In this document: positions 21,717 to 33,228 of the stretch, in pieces | Layout: the number at the start of each line of letters is the position of its first letter | How positions within the stretch are numbered: position 1 is the stretch's first letter | Source of the DNA: Manihot esculenta | Lineage: Eukaryota; Streptophyta; Magnoliopsida; Malpighiales; Euphorbiaceae | Reading direction: 5' to 3' | DNA length: 64,000 nt | Assembly (NCBI RefSeq): GCF_001659605.2 | Contig: NC_035168.2 | Span: forward strand, 7,372,058-7,436,057 | Made by a program: the position numbers and the translations under genes | The notes under the pieces: generated by a model | Databases searched by the model: none | Told to the model about the DNA's origin: nothing | Seen by the model: the letters and a program-made list of their open reading frames with translations, nothing else

Positions 21717-23357
21717 ATGAGAGGAACTCGTCGATCTGCGAGATTGACTGGAGCTCCGCCAGAGAATGAGGGCATGGATGCCCATTCCCCTGCTCTGCAG
21801 AGAGCAAGATCTTGTAGGACGATCAGGGAAAGTACATCAAGGGACCCCAGAAGGTCTTTTGATGCAGGTCGGAGGAGATCAGCTCATGAAGGTATGTCAG
21901 CGGACGTGATGGAAACAGAGGAGGATAACCAAAGAAGAGATAGTAGTTTGGGCATGAGTATGTCAGTAGAGGATATGGGGGAGTCCCTAGGAGGCACTCA
22001 GGCCTCGGGTTTTATTCCACCACAGTGTCCACCCTACCCGCAAGGGCCAGGGTATCCGATGGGAGGTACGTCGGATTTCTTCAGCTATAACCCATATCCC
22101 ACCTTTATGCCCTATCCTCCCTTTCACCCACCGTACCCACAGTACCCCATGTTTCCATCCTCACCCTTTTTCTCAGGTCCAGCTAACCCTAACCCAGGGA
22201 ATGCTGCACCTCCTCCTCCACCAGCAGAACCAATAGTCCCTGATGTCCGGATACTCAAACCTGGTTCATCAGTTGGGGGTAAAGTAAAGATGACAGATTA
22301 CCTCAAGTTGGATGCCCCCAGGTTCGAAGCAGGCGATGACCCTTTTGAATACCTCGGAACGGTAAAGATGATAACAGATGAGCTAGGAGCAAGTGACAGT
22401 AGAGCCATTCAGATGGCAGGGTTCACATTGAAATGTAAGAAGGCAAGGGAATGGTTCAAAAACTATGTGGACCCAAGGGTAGAGAGTTTATCCTGGGAGC
22501 AGTTTGCCAATGAGTTTACAGGATGGGCTTTTCCGGATAGTTCCAGAGAACTGAAGATGATTGAGTTTGAGCAGCTAAGGCAGACGGAAGAGATGAGCGT
22601 AGAGGAGTTTACGGACAGGTTCCTGGAGCTGTTGCCGTTTGCAGGACAAGGTCTTGACACAGACCTGAAGAAGTCTAGGAGATATGTTATGAAGCTTCAC
22701 TCCAGGTATTCCTCGTTGGTTCAATCAGCAGAAAGGGAGAGCTTCCATGCTATAGTAGATATGGCACGGAGAATGGAGGCTAGTGCCATTGTCCAAGGGA
22801 CAGTTAAACAGTACGTGGCACAGTCTTCGGGTTCCAAAATCCCGGGGACAAGTGATGTTGATCTCTCCCCTCTAAGCGAGGCTGTCACAAAGAGTAAGAA
22901 GGGAGGCAGAGGCCTCAGAAGATCGAAGAAGAGCAAGTTTTGGGAACAGATAAAGTCTGGTCTGGGTTTAGGTGATGGTTCGAGCTCTGGTTCAGGTAAC
23001 TTCAGATGTACACGGTGCGGTAGGCAGCACAAGGGAGTCTGTTTGATTGGGACAACAGCATGCTTCAGATGCGGACAGGAGGGGCACATGGCACGTGAGT
23101 GTCCCACCGCGACCTTGGTGGCACGGTCCCAGCAGACAGTTTCGGGCAGTATAGCTCACCCAGTAGCTCCATCCATGTTTCAGGGCAGTGGTAGAGGTGG
23201 AGACAGGGGGACAGCCCCTTCTTCAGCAGGTTCCCGTGGGGAAGGTCCATCAGCTCCAGCGCGGATCTTCGCCATGACTCAGCAGGAGGCTAACACATCG
23301 AACCCGATGGGATCAGGTAATCTCACTCTGGTATGTTCTGGTGTGTCTGTTTCATGA
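21717..23357 (+). CDS. gag: Gag protein of element C (546 aa, intact)
   Basis: This is the capsid-nucleocapsid protein of a Tekay-type gypsy element, which assembles cytoplasmic particles and packages element RNA. The ATG at 21717 ([12 protein letters not shown]) was chosen over the in-frame ATG at 21651 because it matches the gag start in A and G and lies 8 bp after a CTCTCAG acceptor-like site. Order: basic N terminus, a Pro/Tyr-rich segment (about residues 90-185), capsid domain ([63 protein letters not shown]), basic linker, cysteine block CTRCGRQHKGVC (about 431) and CCHC knuckle [14 protein letters not shown] (about 449). The frame then stops after GNLTLVCSGVSVS, where protease would begin in G. 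It has no internal stop, unlike the pol behind it. Confidence 0.85.
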   Translation: MRGTRRSARLTGAPPENEGMDAHSPALQRARSCRTIRESTSRDPRRSFDAGRRRSAHEGMSADVMETEEDNQRRDSSLGMSMSVEDMGESLGGTQASGFIPPQCPPYPQGPGYPMGGTSDFFSYNPYPTFMPYPPFHPPYPQYPMFPSSPFFSGPANPNPGNAAPPPPPAEPIVPDVRILKPGSSVGGKVKMTDYLKLDAPRFEAGDDPFEYLGTVKMITDELGASDSRAIQMAGFTLKCKKAREWFKNYVDPRVESLSWEQFANEFTGWAFPDSSRELKMIEFEQLRQTEEMSVEEFTDRFLELLPFAGQGLDTDLKKSRRYVMKLHSRYSSLVQSAERESFHAIVDMARRMEASAIVQGTVKQYVAQSSGSKIPGTSDVDLSPLSEAVTKSKKGGRGLRRSKKSKFWEQIKSGLGLGDGSSSGSGNFRCTRCGRQHKGVCLIGTTACFRCGQEGHMARECPTATLVARSQQTVSGSIAHPVAPSMFQGSGRGGDRGTAPSSAGSRGEGPSAPARIFAMTQQEANTSNPMGSGNLTLVCSGVSVS

Positions 23358-25672
23358 ACCCTGATGTTTCTCTTTTCTTTGTTTGCTTGTGAGCCCTTGT
23401 GAGGATGGGTTGATAGCTTATGGGTTAGAGTATCCCCTTGGGGTCAGTACACCCAAGTGTGATCCATCTGTGGCAGAGTCAGTCTGCCGGTATAGTCAGA
23501 GTATGTGTTGTGAGTAGATGCCTTCCAGCTGACCTAGCGGTTCTAGATTTGACTGTTTGACGTCATTCTAGGGTTGGATTGGTTCTTCTATTAGTGGTAC
23601 TACCTAGTCTGCAGAGACAAGGTAGTCAGGTTCAGAGGTCAGGATGGATCAGAGGTAGTCCTTAGAGGGGACAGAATAGGGATACCTAGAGGTTCAGTAT
23701 CAACCCTATAGGCTCGTAGGTTGTTCAGGAAAAGTTGTCAGGGGTTCTAGCTCTTCAGAGAGAGTTTAGCAGTCAGGTCAGGGAGCCCGCCTCAGTGCCC
23801 GTTGTTAGAGAGTTTAGATGTTTCCCCAGATGAGTTCCCAGGACTACCACCTGTCAGGGAGATAGATTTTTAAATAGAAGTAATGCATGAAATTGGATCA
23901 ATCTCTATCCCTCCCCACAGGATGGTATCAACAGAGTTAGAAGAGTTATAAGGATCAGTTGTAAGAATTGGTAGTTAAGGGTTCCCATCTGACTGAGCAC
24001 TTCGACTAGGGGTGTTCCAGTGTTGTTGCAAGATGAAGGATGGATCCCTAGGACTTTGTGTCAACTACTAGTCGTTGAACAAAGTCACTACCCAGAACAA
24101 GTATTTGTTACCTTGGATCGATGATCTATTTTAAACCAGCTAGCAGGAGTTGGTTGCCATTCCAAGACAGATCTGAAGTCTAGGTACCATCAGTTAAGAT
24201 CAAGGAAGAAGATGTGTAGAGAACAGTGTTTAGAACCAGATATGGGCACTATGAGTTCCTAGGAATGTCGTTCGGGTTGATGAACGCCCCTACAGCATTC
24301 TTGGATCTCATAAGCAGAGTTTTAATCGGTTTCTGGATCACTCCGTCATTGTCTTCATTGACGGTATTTCGGCGAGTTCCAGAAATGCAGAAGAGTATGC
24401 CCATCATCTGAAATCAGGATTGTAGATCCTGAGAGAACATGGCTTGGATGCCTAGTTCTCCAATGCGAGTTCTGGTCGAGGAGCATATCCTTCTTGGGTC
24501 ATGTGTGTCGGAGAAAAGAAAGGTGAAGTAGACCTGAGAAAGTTGAACTTGTAGCTAACTAGCCCAGGCCCCTTGTAGTGACTAAGATCAAGAGCTTTTT
24601 GGGTTGGGCAGGTTACCTAACGGAGGTTCATCTAGAACTTCTCTAGAGTTGCCGCTCCTATGGCCAGATGGACCAAGAAGAACCAGAAGGTGTATGGTCT
24701 ACTCAGAGTGAAGAGGGCTTTGAAAAGCCAAAGGAAATGTTGATGTCAGCACCAGTGGTGGCTCTGTCCGCCAGTGATAAAGATTTCACAGTGTCTCGTG
24801 ATGTGTCCCGTGTGGGACTAGGTTGTGTGTTATGTAAAGTGGTAGAATGATTGCTTATGCTTCTAGGTAGCTGAAGAAGCATGAGTTGAATCATCTTACA
24901 CACAATCCAGAGATGGCAATGGTAATACTTACACTCAAGATGTGGAGGCGATACCTGTATAAGGTATGTGGACAGATCCTTACAGATCGAAAGAGCTTGC
25001 AATACATCTTGAGTCAAGAGAGGAGAATCAGAGGCAGAGAAAAGGAGTGAGAGCTGCATAGTCAGAAAATGAAGAAAATCAGAACTGCTGTGAGTCAGCA
25101 GGAGAGTTATGAAGTTGTCCGCAAGAGGCATGTAGAGTTTCAGAAGGGAAGAAGAGTTTTGTCAGAGTGCGCAGCGGAAGCGTGTTGAGGTTCTCGAGGA
25201 AGTCGAGGTTTGCTGGAGGTGTCTCCTAAAGAGAGGATGATTCATTATGGGCAAAAGGGTAAATTAGCTCTCAAATACATTGGACCCTTGAAATCCTGCA
25301 AAGGATTGGGAATGTATTCCACGAGTTAGGTTTACCCACTTCTATGGAAGAGATCCATTCGTTTTTCTATGTTTCCACGATATATGAGTTCGTGTCGGGT
25401 CCGAGTGAGGTTCTGGAAAGAACCAGAGGTGGAGATCAGAAAGGATCTCACCTATGTTGAACAGTTAGTACGGACCGCAGACACACAAGTTAGAAAGTGT
25501 GGAAACAAGGAAATCCCGATGGTGAAAATCCCTTAGAATCACCTTAAGATGAAAAGTGCATCAGGGAGACCGAGAGTTCATACTCCAGTGACACCGTGTT
25601 TCTTTTTAGATTTGAACTTATGTGTTGTTATGATTGTATGTTATGTTTCATGTTATGCATGTCCTAGCTGAG
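23358..25672 (+). pseudogene. Element C pol, decayed and deleted
   Basis: These are remnants of protease, RT, RNase H and the integrase C terminus in several frames with many stops. The protease active-site block (DPGASHSF in G) is gone just after the gag stop. RT is traceable at 23870-24400, with a readable [26 protein letters not shown] block at 24230-24310. The active site reads FIDGIS, not FIDDIL (near 24355), so one catalytic aspartate is lost. RNase H traces ([11 protein letters not shown]) occur near 24800. Sequence then jumps near 25060 from the RNase H end to the region after the integrase core, removing about 1.1 kb that includes the integrase zinc domain and catalytic core. Integrase C-terminal and chromodomain traces follow to about 25600. 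Confidence 0.88.
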
Positions 25673-25709
25673 GAACATTCGGGGACGAATGTTCTTAAGG
25701 GGGGAAGAA
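25673..25709 (+). promoter_or_regulatory. Hairpin and polypurine tract, element C
   Basis: The perfect GAACATTCG/GGGA/CGAATGTTC hairpin (25673-25694) is followed by TTAAGGGGGGAAGAA up to the 3' LTR at 25710. Both are intact although the neighbouring pol is ruined, as expected if cis signals stayed under selection. Confidence 0.88.
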
Positions 25710-28257
25710 TGTAATACCCGGCTAGATTCCGGCATCGGAATCCCTACCTTCCGGCGGAATCTCCGTTGGAATATGGAATTTTGATGATGCCAGAGTCTTC
25801 TAGAGGGGTAAAATGTGTTTTCTAAAATGATTTTTACTGATTTCATGGTTTTAAATGAAAAAGATTTGAGTTTTGAAAAGAAAAGACCAAGGAGGTTTTG
25901 CCAGGTTCGGCCGCCGAAAGTGGAGTTCGGCCGCCGAACATGAGTTGGTTTTGGGAGCGCTTTTGGCCTCCGAAAGTCTTGATTGAACAAACCAGGTTCG
26001 GCCGCCGAACCTCAAGTTCGGCCGCCGAACATGGGGGTGTTTTGCATGCACGTTAGGCCGCCGAAGGAGGTTTGGCTGGCCACCTATAAAAGCCCCTCAG
26101 ACCGGAAATGGGCGAGATTTCTCCCCATTCTCGAGCTCAGGTGTGTTCATGTCCTCCTCTAGTCGTTTTCTTGCTTTTTCTTCAAATCCTTCACGTTTTA
26201 TAAGCTATACGGTTGTTTTGAAGAGTTTTAAAGCTTGGATCAAGGTTTGGAGAGCTTGGAGACTTTAAGAGTTTGGGTTCTCCACATCTCAAGCTTTGGG
26301 TCGCACCAACCCTCGATCTTCAAGAGGTAAGTGTGGATCTATGTTTTTCTTTACGTTTCATGAAGTTTTAAGATGGTTTTGATGGGTAGATATGCATGTT
26401 AGGGTTTATGTGGGTTTTATGCCCAATGTATGATAATGTATGTTCATGTGATGTTTGTGTTGGGGTTTAAGTTAGTTTTCAAGCCCCTTGAGCTTATGGG
26501 AGAGAGTATGCATGATTGGGAGAGAGTATGTGAGGTTTGGGTTGTTTTGATAGTTTTGGCCTATGTGGGCCATAAACTATCTATGTATGCTTTAGATGTT
26601 GTTTTTGGGAGTTTAAGCTTGTTTGAGCTCCCTTGTGCATGGTTAAGGATGTATGCATGTGTTTGAGAAGTTGGATGCTTGTTTTGGGGTGTTTGGAAGG
26701 TATGGGAGGCTTGAAATGCACAAAGGCTGAGTTCTGGATGAACTCAGGTTCGGCCGCCGAAGGTGGTTTCGGCCGCCGAACCTGCCTAAGGATGCATGGT
26801 TTGGCCGCCTAACCTTGCCCCCGAAAGTTGAGTTTTGGCTTGAAAGCAGACTTTCGGCCGCCGAAGGTAATGTTCGGCCGCCGAAAGTGCCTGACTTTCG
26901 TCTCTGGAGAGAGAGTTCGGCCGCCGAAGGTGCCGCCGAACCTGCCTGACTTTCGTCTCTGTCTGGGACTTTCGGCCGCCGAAAGTGCCGCCGAAAGTGC
27001 CCTGCCCAGCCTTTTCTTGGGTGTTTTCTATGCATGCTTCTATGATGTTTTAGAGGGTATTTGGGTAGTCTTTTATGAGTTGTTTAGAGTATGTTTGGCA
27101 CCTCACTGGAGTCCACCTGTGTAGGATCGGACCCGAGGAACCGAAGTGTTTAGTAGTGTCAGCCGTTTCAGAGTCGGCCCTGAGCTAGTCACAGGTGAGT
27201 GGAACACAACTCTCTTAATTTAAAGTAAATAAATTAAATGTTTTAGAGCATGATCCATGCATCATAAAATGCCATGATATGTATTAGGTTGTTTTGCATT
27301 AGAACCCACGAATATGATGCATTGCATAATATGTTGTTGATGTGGATGGATTTTGGATGATCCTTAGCCCTCAGTATGAGATGAGATAATATGATATGAT
27401 ATGCCATGGTATGATATGAGATAGAAAGACCAGGTCGCCCCTGGTACTATGTTTATGCAAGCGAGCACTAGGTGAGGCCTAATCGCCCCTGGTGTAGTTG
27501 GACATGTTATGATATGAGTTATGTAAGCGAGCACTAGGTGAGGCCTAATCGCCCCTGGTGTAGTTGGACATGTTATGATATGTAGAGGGCTAGTGGTGAC
27601 AAATTCATCCTTTATGTGATTAGCTGTGATGTGTTGCATTTCATGAAAGCATGAATAAGAAAAAGTTAAATGATTTGATAAATAAAATGAATAATAATAT
27701 ACCTAAAAAGTGTGGAATTAAAGCAAATGTTTTTAGTTTCTGCTCACTGGGCTTTTTAGCTCACCCCTTCCCCCTATCCCCAGGTTTGCAGGTTCAGAGA
27801 TAGTCAAGAGATCAGCTGGATACGTCCATGGTCATGCTTATGTAATAGAATAGTTGTGGACATGATGTAATATAAGATTATGTATTGTTGTAAAAGAGTT
27901 GTATTGTAATATGACCTTATGTTATATGTTCAGAGTTATAGTATTGTGCTTGGCCCGAGTTGGATAATCCCTTTGTACATGAGCTTTATTTTATGTTGTT
28001 TCATGTGATGGACCGAGTTTGACATAGGGTATGCTGACCCTAGGGGTTCTATGAGTTCAGTCATAGTGCATACACAGGTCAAACGGGTTAAAGAAAAAGT
28101 TTACAGTTTTATGTTTTAAAGTTTATACTTATGTTGGATCATGTTTGGGATTATACCAGCTGTACAGGATGCATAGTAGGCTTGCTACGGGTCCCGGCGG
28201 CCTTATGCCGATCTGGATCCTAGCGCCGGTAACGGTCCGGATTTCCGGGTCGTTACA
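25710..28257 (+). repeat. Element C 3' LTR (2548 bp)
   Basis: This is an apparently exact copy of 18874-21421, with TATA box near 26085 and donor-like GTAAGT near 26327. It ends GGTCGTTACA at 28257 and is followed by the target copy AGCCT. Confidence 0.93.
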
Positions 28258-29398
28258 AGCCTTCCTTTGCATGTTTTGCATGATTGTTTTGAGGTGTTTT
28301 AGGGGGTTTTTGGGGGATGTTTTTAGAGTCATGTTCTAGTTGTTTGGTCCCTCATTTGAGTCCACCTGTGTAGGTTTGGACCCGAGGAACCGGGGACCCC
28401 AGCAGTGAGTCAGCTGCTTCAGTCATTGTCAGAGCTAGCTGAGGTGAGTAGAATAAACCTTTACGTTTTAAGGCGAATAAATTATAAAGTTGAGCATGTT
28501 CATGCATCATAAATGCCATGTGATGATTTAGGTTGTTTGCATTAAAATTCACGAATATGTTGCATTGCATTTTATGATGTTGATGCGGATTGGTTATTGA
28601 ATGATCCTTTAGTCCTCATATGATATGATATGATGATGATACAGCATGATATGGTATGGAAGTCCGGTTGACCCATTCTACGTCCCGGCACCTTGGAATG
28701 TTCTGATATGTTATGTTTAAGAGAAAGACCGGTTGACCCATTCTACGTCCCGGCACTTTGGAATGTAGAGGACTATTGGTGACAATACCATCCTTGATGT
28801 GACTTGTTGTGATGTGTTGCATTACATGAGAGCATGAGATTTTAAATGTTTTATTATTCTGCTCACTGGGCTCTAGTAGCTCACCCCTCTCCCTAATCCC
28901 CCAGGTTTGCAGGTACGGGCTAGGCAGAGAAGTCAAGATGAATGAAGTCTTGTGTATGTAATAGTTAGAATGTGGACATGATAAATTGTAAAATGATGTA
29001 AAAGTTATGAATAGTTATGTCATGTAAATGTTGATTCTGAGATTGAGGTTTAGAAGTTGTGCTTGACCGAGTTTATATAGTAATCCCTTTTGTAAACATG
29101 ATCTATGTTTTATGATGCTTATGTTCTACCAAGCTTGTGTATGATGAGATACCCCATTGGAGTATTTGGTTAGAGCTCCAGTGTGAAATTTATGTTTATG
29201 TTTATGTAAATGCTTATGTGCATGCACTGGTTGAGCTTGGTAAAAGAAAAGAAAAGTTCAAATTTTTATGTATGTTGTTGATCATGTATGGGATTAAACA
29301 GGTTTATAGGACGTATGTCAGGCTTGCTACGGGTCCCGGCGGCCTTATGCCGATCTGGATCCTAGCGCCGGTAGCGGTCCGATTTTCGGGTCGTTACA
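28258..29398 (+). repeat. Element A 3' LTR, right part
   Basis: The 3' LTR of A resumes after C, with the duplicated AGCCT at 28258-28262. It is colinear with about 3800-4980, carries a two-unit minisatellite (about 28662-28757) and ends GGTCGTTACA at 29398. CAAAG (29399-29403) closes the element. Confidence 0.92.
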
Positions 29399-29403
29399 CA
29401 AAG

Positions 29404-29479
29404 GCTTGGAGTATAGAGCCTCCAATTGTTTATGAACATACTGCAGCATCCTTAGTCATTCTTTGAGGCTGATTTGGCC
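29404..29479 (-). pseudogene. LINE fragment, continuation beyond element A
   Basis: On the minus strand a frame reads LQYVHKQLEALYSKPL and runs across the A insertion point into LDADLR and the HWKQRSQ block at 2708-2640. This confirms that A landed inside the LINE. The upstream boundary near 29479 is uncertain. Confidence 0.65.
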
Positions 29480-29647
29480 AAATCACTTCGACCCAATCAA
29501 CTTTTCAGCATTTTTAGGTCATTTTTCACCAAGTTTTTATTTTCATCATGCTCCACAAAATATTATCAAAAGTACAAAATTAGCTAGAAAATGTGTAATT
29601 TAGCATCAATAATAATGGTAAAAATGTGGCTAAATTATGTTTGATCA
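29480..29647 (-). repeat. LTR head fragment, Athila/Tat-like, minus strand
   Basis: The reverse complement begins TGATCAAACATAATTTAGCC and continues with an ATTTTTACCATTATTATTGATGC stretch, closely resembling the first 60-70 bp of the F LTRs and then diverging. It is an LTR start in inverted orientation. Where it meets the LINE is approximate. Confidence 0.65.
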
Positions 29648-29848
29648 CTTACACCCAAAGAGATCTATTCATGCTAGAATACAAGATAAAGAAGAAATAA
29701 AAAAGACCATCAAAAGACCAAGTCAAAATAGGATTTCAACTCCAAGAAGGATTAGGACTTCTCACTTATAAAAAGGGTCAGCAATCAACAGCGGGGGGAT
29801 CATCAAGAATCTTCGGCAAAAGCTTCTGTAGCACCTCTCTCTTCCTTT
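29648..29848 (+). repeat. LTR promoter-region piece, plus strand
   Basis: This resembles the late U3 and R of the F LTRs in plus orientation: a GGATTTCAA block, CTTATAAAAAGGG as TATA box (near 29767), then a leader with CATCAAGAATCTTC and a CTCTCTTCCTTTT end. It is cut by element D at 29849. Together with the preceding inverted head it gives an LTR rearranged head to head. Confidence 0.5.
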
Positions 29849-32231
29849 TGTAACGACCCGGAAACCGGACCGCTACCGGCGCTAGGGTTCAGGTCGGCTT
29901 AAGGCCGCCAGAACCCGTAGCAAGCCAAACATACATCCTGTGAACCTGTTTAATCCCATACATGGTCAACAACATACATAAAAATTTAAAACTTTTCTTT
30001 CATTCAAACATTTCTTTACCAAGCCTAGCCTGTGCATGCACAAATATAACATAAACCTCTCATTGGAGTCCTCATCAAATACTCCAATGGGGTAACATAA
30101 CATAACATAGGCTTGGGTTACATAGGCATCATAAAAACATTATATCTCATACAAGACCATGTGTACAGGGAATACAACAGACTCTAGTCAAGCACACTAT
30201 TAAACTTTCATTACATATCATACTTTTACATTACAAACAAACCATGTCCACAGCTAAGCTATTACATAAACTTCTCTTACACTGCTGACTTCTCTATCTA
30301 CTCTGCACCTGCAAGACTGGGGTTAGGGGAGAGGGGGTGAGCTATAAAGCCCAATGAGCAGAAACTAAAAACATTTGATTTAATTCCTCCTTTTTTAAGT
30401 TTATTATTATTCATTTTATTATTATTATTTAACTTTTTCCTTTTCTTTTTCATGCTTTCATGAAATGCAACATATCACAGCTAATCACATAAAGGATGGT
30501 ATTGTCACCATTAGTCCTCAACATCTCCAAGTGCCAGGGGCGTAGAATGGGCCTCACTGGTATTTCTCTTACATAACATAACATAACATAACATTCTAAA
30601 GTGCCAGGGGCGTAGAATGGGCCTCGCTGGTCTTTCTCTTACATAGTGCCAGGGGCGTAGAATGGGCCTCGCTGGTCTTCCATAACATACCATCATATTA
30701 TAACATCAGAGGACTATGGATCACTCAACAACTATCCACATCAACATCAAATTATGCAATGCAACATATTCGTGAATTTCTAATGCAAACATCCTGGAAC
30801 ATTGCATGGCATTAATGGTGCATGAGTATGCTTTATGATACATTCATTGGTTCATTTATTCATTCAATTACTTTAAAACTTAGGGAATTATCCCACTCAC
30901 CTGACGACTGAAGCTTTAACAACTCAAAGGCAGCTATCTCACTGCCGGGGTTCTCGGTTCCTCGGGTCCGAACCTACACAGGTGGACTTAGATGAGGTAC
31001 CAAACAAACATAAACAAGACTCTAAACATACCCCCAAAAACCTCCTAAAAACACCTCAAAACACCCCTAGAAAACATGCAAGAAAAGGCTGGCCAGGGCA
31101 CTTTCGGCGGCACCTTCGGCGGCCGGAAGTCCCTCCAGAGCTGAAAGTCAGGCAGGTTCGGCGGCACCTTCGGCGGCCGAAACTCCCAGACAGAGACGAA
31201 ACTCATGCATGTTCGGCGGCACCTTCGGCGGCCGAAAGTCTCGGACAGAGCCGAAACTCCAACTTTCGGGGGCAAGCTTCGGCAGCCTAAAGCTGCCTCC
31301 CAAGCCATGTTCGGCGGCCGAAACTCCCTTCGGCTGCCGAACCTGGTTTCTGCCAAAGGGCAGAAACTTGGCTCCCCTATGCATTTTTGCCTCCAAACTC
31401 ACCAATCATGCATAAACTTGTTCTACAACATGCATAAACACCATACATCACACCTAGGGGTCTCAAACTATCAAATACCCCAACTACAACACTTCAAACA
31501 CACACAAACAACATACATTGTTCATCAAAACATCAAAACCCATAAACTCATCAACAAGCCTAAACATGCATCTCTACCCATAAAACAACTTAAAACTTAC
31601 TTAAAACATATAAGGAGCTTAAGATCGGCTCTTACCTCTTGAAGATCGAGAGGGAGACGACCTAAACTTGGAGATCCACGAAAATGAGCTCCTGGGTTCC
31701 CAAAGCTCCAAAACTTGTTTCAAAAGTTCAAAACCTTCAATGCAAGCTTAAAACTCAAGAAAAATGGTGGGGATTTGAAGGAAGAACACTAGATTGGGAA
31801 GAGGGAGGTCGGAAGCTAGCTGTGGCCGAAAATGGGAGAAAGCTCGCCCATTTCGGCTAAGTGCCCCTTTTATAGTGGCTGGCCAGACCACATTCGGGGG
31901 CCGAAAGTGCCTCCGCACGCATGCCATGTTCGGCGGCCGAACATGAGGTTCGGCGGCCGAACCTGGACTTCCCTCGCTCATGCTTTCGGGGGCCTAACGT
32001 GCCTCCAAAACGCATGCATATTCGGCGGCCGAACTTGACTTTCGGCGGCCGAACCTGGGTTTTCCTCCAAAGAATTTTCATGCAAAAACTCATTAAATTT
32101 TCATACTTAAAACCATGAAATGCTTTAAAACATTTTATGAAAACATGTTTCTACCCTACTAAAGGCTTCCGACATCCGAGATTCCACCGGACGGTAGGAA
32201 TTCCGATACCAGAGTCTAGCCGGGTATTACA
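29849..32231 (-). repeat. Element D 3' LTR (2383 bp)
   Basis: On the plus strand it starts TGTAACGACCCGG and ends CCGGGTATTACA. It contains palindromes TTCGGCGGCCGAA in two clusters (about 31100-31345 and 31890-32060), a minus-strand TATA complement at about 31868-31874 and a donor-like GTAAGAG on the minus strand near 31635. A three-unit minisatellite (GTGCCAGGGGCGTAGAATGG core, about 30531-30680) and a short ATT-rich tract near 30405-30430 complete it. Confidence 0.92.
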
Positions 32232-32268
32232 TTCTTCCCCCCTTAAGAACATTCGTCCCCGAATGTTC
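32232..32268 (-). promoter_or_regulatory. Polypurine tract and hairpin, element D
   Basis: On the minus strand TTAAGGGGGGAAGAA abuts the LTR, preceded by the perfect 22-nt hairpin (32247-32268) with GAACATTCG arms. Confidence 0.87.
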
Positions 32269-32338
32269 ACCAAACAACACATAACATGGCAAACATATAA
32301 CATACATATATAGCACATCAACACATAGGGATCCAACC

Positions 32339-33228
32339 TTAAAAGAGATGAGGGTACTGCTGGAGCATAGACTCCCGTGTCTCCCAAGTGCACTCTTCCA
32401 AGTTGTGGTGGTTCCACAAGACTTTTACCATCGGGATTTCCTTGTTTCTTAACTTTCTGATCTGGGTGTCTATGATCCGTAATGGCTGTTCAACATAGGT
32501 GAGATCCTCTTGGACCTCCACATCAGGCTCACTAAGAACCTTGCTCGGATCTGACACAAACTTCCTCAACATCGAAACATGGAAAACCGGATGGATTCTT
32601 GCCATTGAAGCAGGTAAATCCAGCTTGTACGACACATTCCCAATCTTTTGCAAGATTTCAAAGGGTCCAATGTATCGTGGGGCTAGTTTACCTTTCTTCC
32701 CGAAGCGAACCACTCCCTTCATTGGAGACACCTTGAGCAATACCAGGTCCCCCTCCTGAAACTCTAACTGCCTTCTGCGGATGTCTGCATAACTCTTCTG
32801 TCTGCTTGCAGCAGTCTTGATTCTCTCTCTGATTATGGGTACCACCCTGCTGGTAATCTCTACTAGCTCAGGCCCTGCCAAGGCCTTCTCTCCAACTTCC
32901 TCCCAGCAAACAGGTGATCTGCACTTCCTTCCGTACAAAGCTTCATATGGAGCCATCCCGATGCTAGCATGATGGCTGTTGTTGTAGGCAAACTCCACCA
33001 AAGGTAGATGCTGCCTCCAAGAACCGCCAAAGTCCAGCACACACATCCTGAGCATATCCTCTATAGTCTGGATGGTCCTTTCTGACTGTCCATCAGTCTG
33101 GGGGTGGAAGGCAGTACTGAAATCCAACCTAGTACCCATGGCATTCTGCAGACTCCGCCAAAACCTGGAGGTGAACTGGGGCCCTCTATTTGACACTATA
33201 GAAACAGGAACCCCATGCAGCCTGACGA
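32339..33228 (-). pseudogene. pol: Element D integrase C-terminal half and chromodomain
   Basis: This is an open minus-strand frame of about 296 codons from the E insertion point to the TAA at 32339. It covers the second half of the integrase core, the GPF/Y module ([30 protein letters not shown]) and the chromodomain (VRIIDTQ-like, [20 protein letters not shown]) ending QQYPHLF. In the integrase the block reads SNRGPQF where A, E and G have SDRGPQF, so the second catalytic aspartate of the D-D-35-E triad is asparagine (codon at 33188-33190). The third residue (GQSERTIQ glutamate) is kept. The copy is broken by E and has a mutated active site. Confidence 0.88.

Larger units (their letters stand above)
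18874..28257 (+). mobile_element. Element C: non-autonomous Tekay-type gypsy with intact gag and dead pol
   Basis: Element C is 9384 bp with TSD AGCCT, inserted in the 3' LTR of A. Both LTRs are 2548 bp and matched in every stretch I compared; the open frames inside them also translate identically at a constant offset of 6836 bp. The insertion is therefore very recent. The 4288-bp interior has an open gag of 546 codons, but protease, RT, RNase H and integrase are ruined, with about 1.1 kb missing. Since pol decay predates the last transposition, C was probably mobilised by enzymes from another copy. Confidence 0.93.
2709..29398 (+). mobile_element. Element A: Ty3/gypsy chromovirus, Tekay/Del type, with B and C nested inside
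   Basis: Element A has LTRs starting TGTAATACCCGG and ending GGGTCGTTACA, with TSD CAAAG at 2704-2708 and 29399-29403. Without nested elements B and C and their duplicated target bases it is about 9.88 kb. Order: 5' LTR, tRNA-iMet-type PBS, gag-pol frame, hairpin plus polypurine tract, 3' LTR. By eye the two LTRs differ at roughly 1.2-1.3% of positions plus a 43-bp repeat-unit deletion in the 3' LTR. That makes A clearly older than B, C or G, consistent with the nesting. The coding region is broken by nonsense codons and a frameshift. Confidence 0.93.
29849..33228 (-). mobile_element. Element D: Tekay-type gypsy, minus strand, partial
   Basis: The 3' LTR, polypurine tract and integrase C terminus of a minus-strand element are present. 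The rest is displaced past the right edge because element E is inserted in the integrase at 33229. The LTR matches the G family (TGTAATACCCGGCTAGACTC at its start on the minus strand). The target duplication cannot be checked because the other end is outside the window. Confidence 0.9.

Noticed and set aside
30524..30690. Regular repeats as a CRISPR-like array
   Set aside because: There are only three imperfect units, no unique spacers of constant length, and the location is inside a plant LTR. It is a minisatellite.
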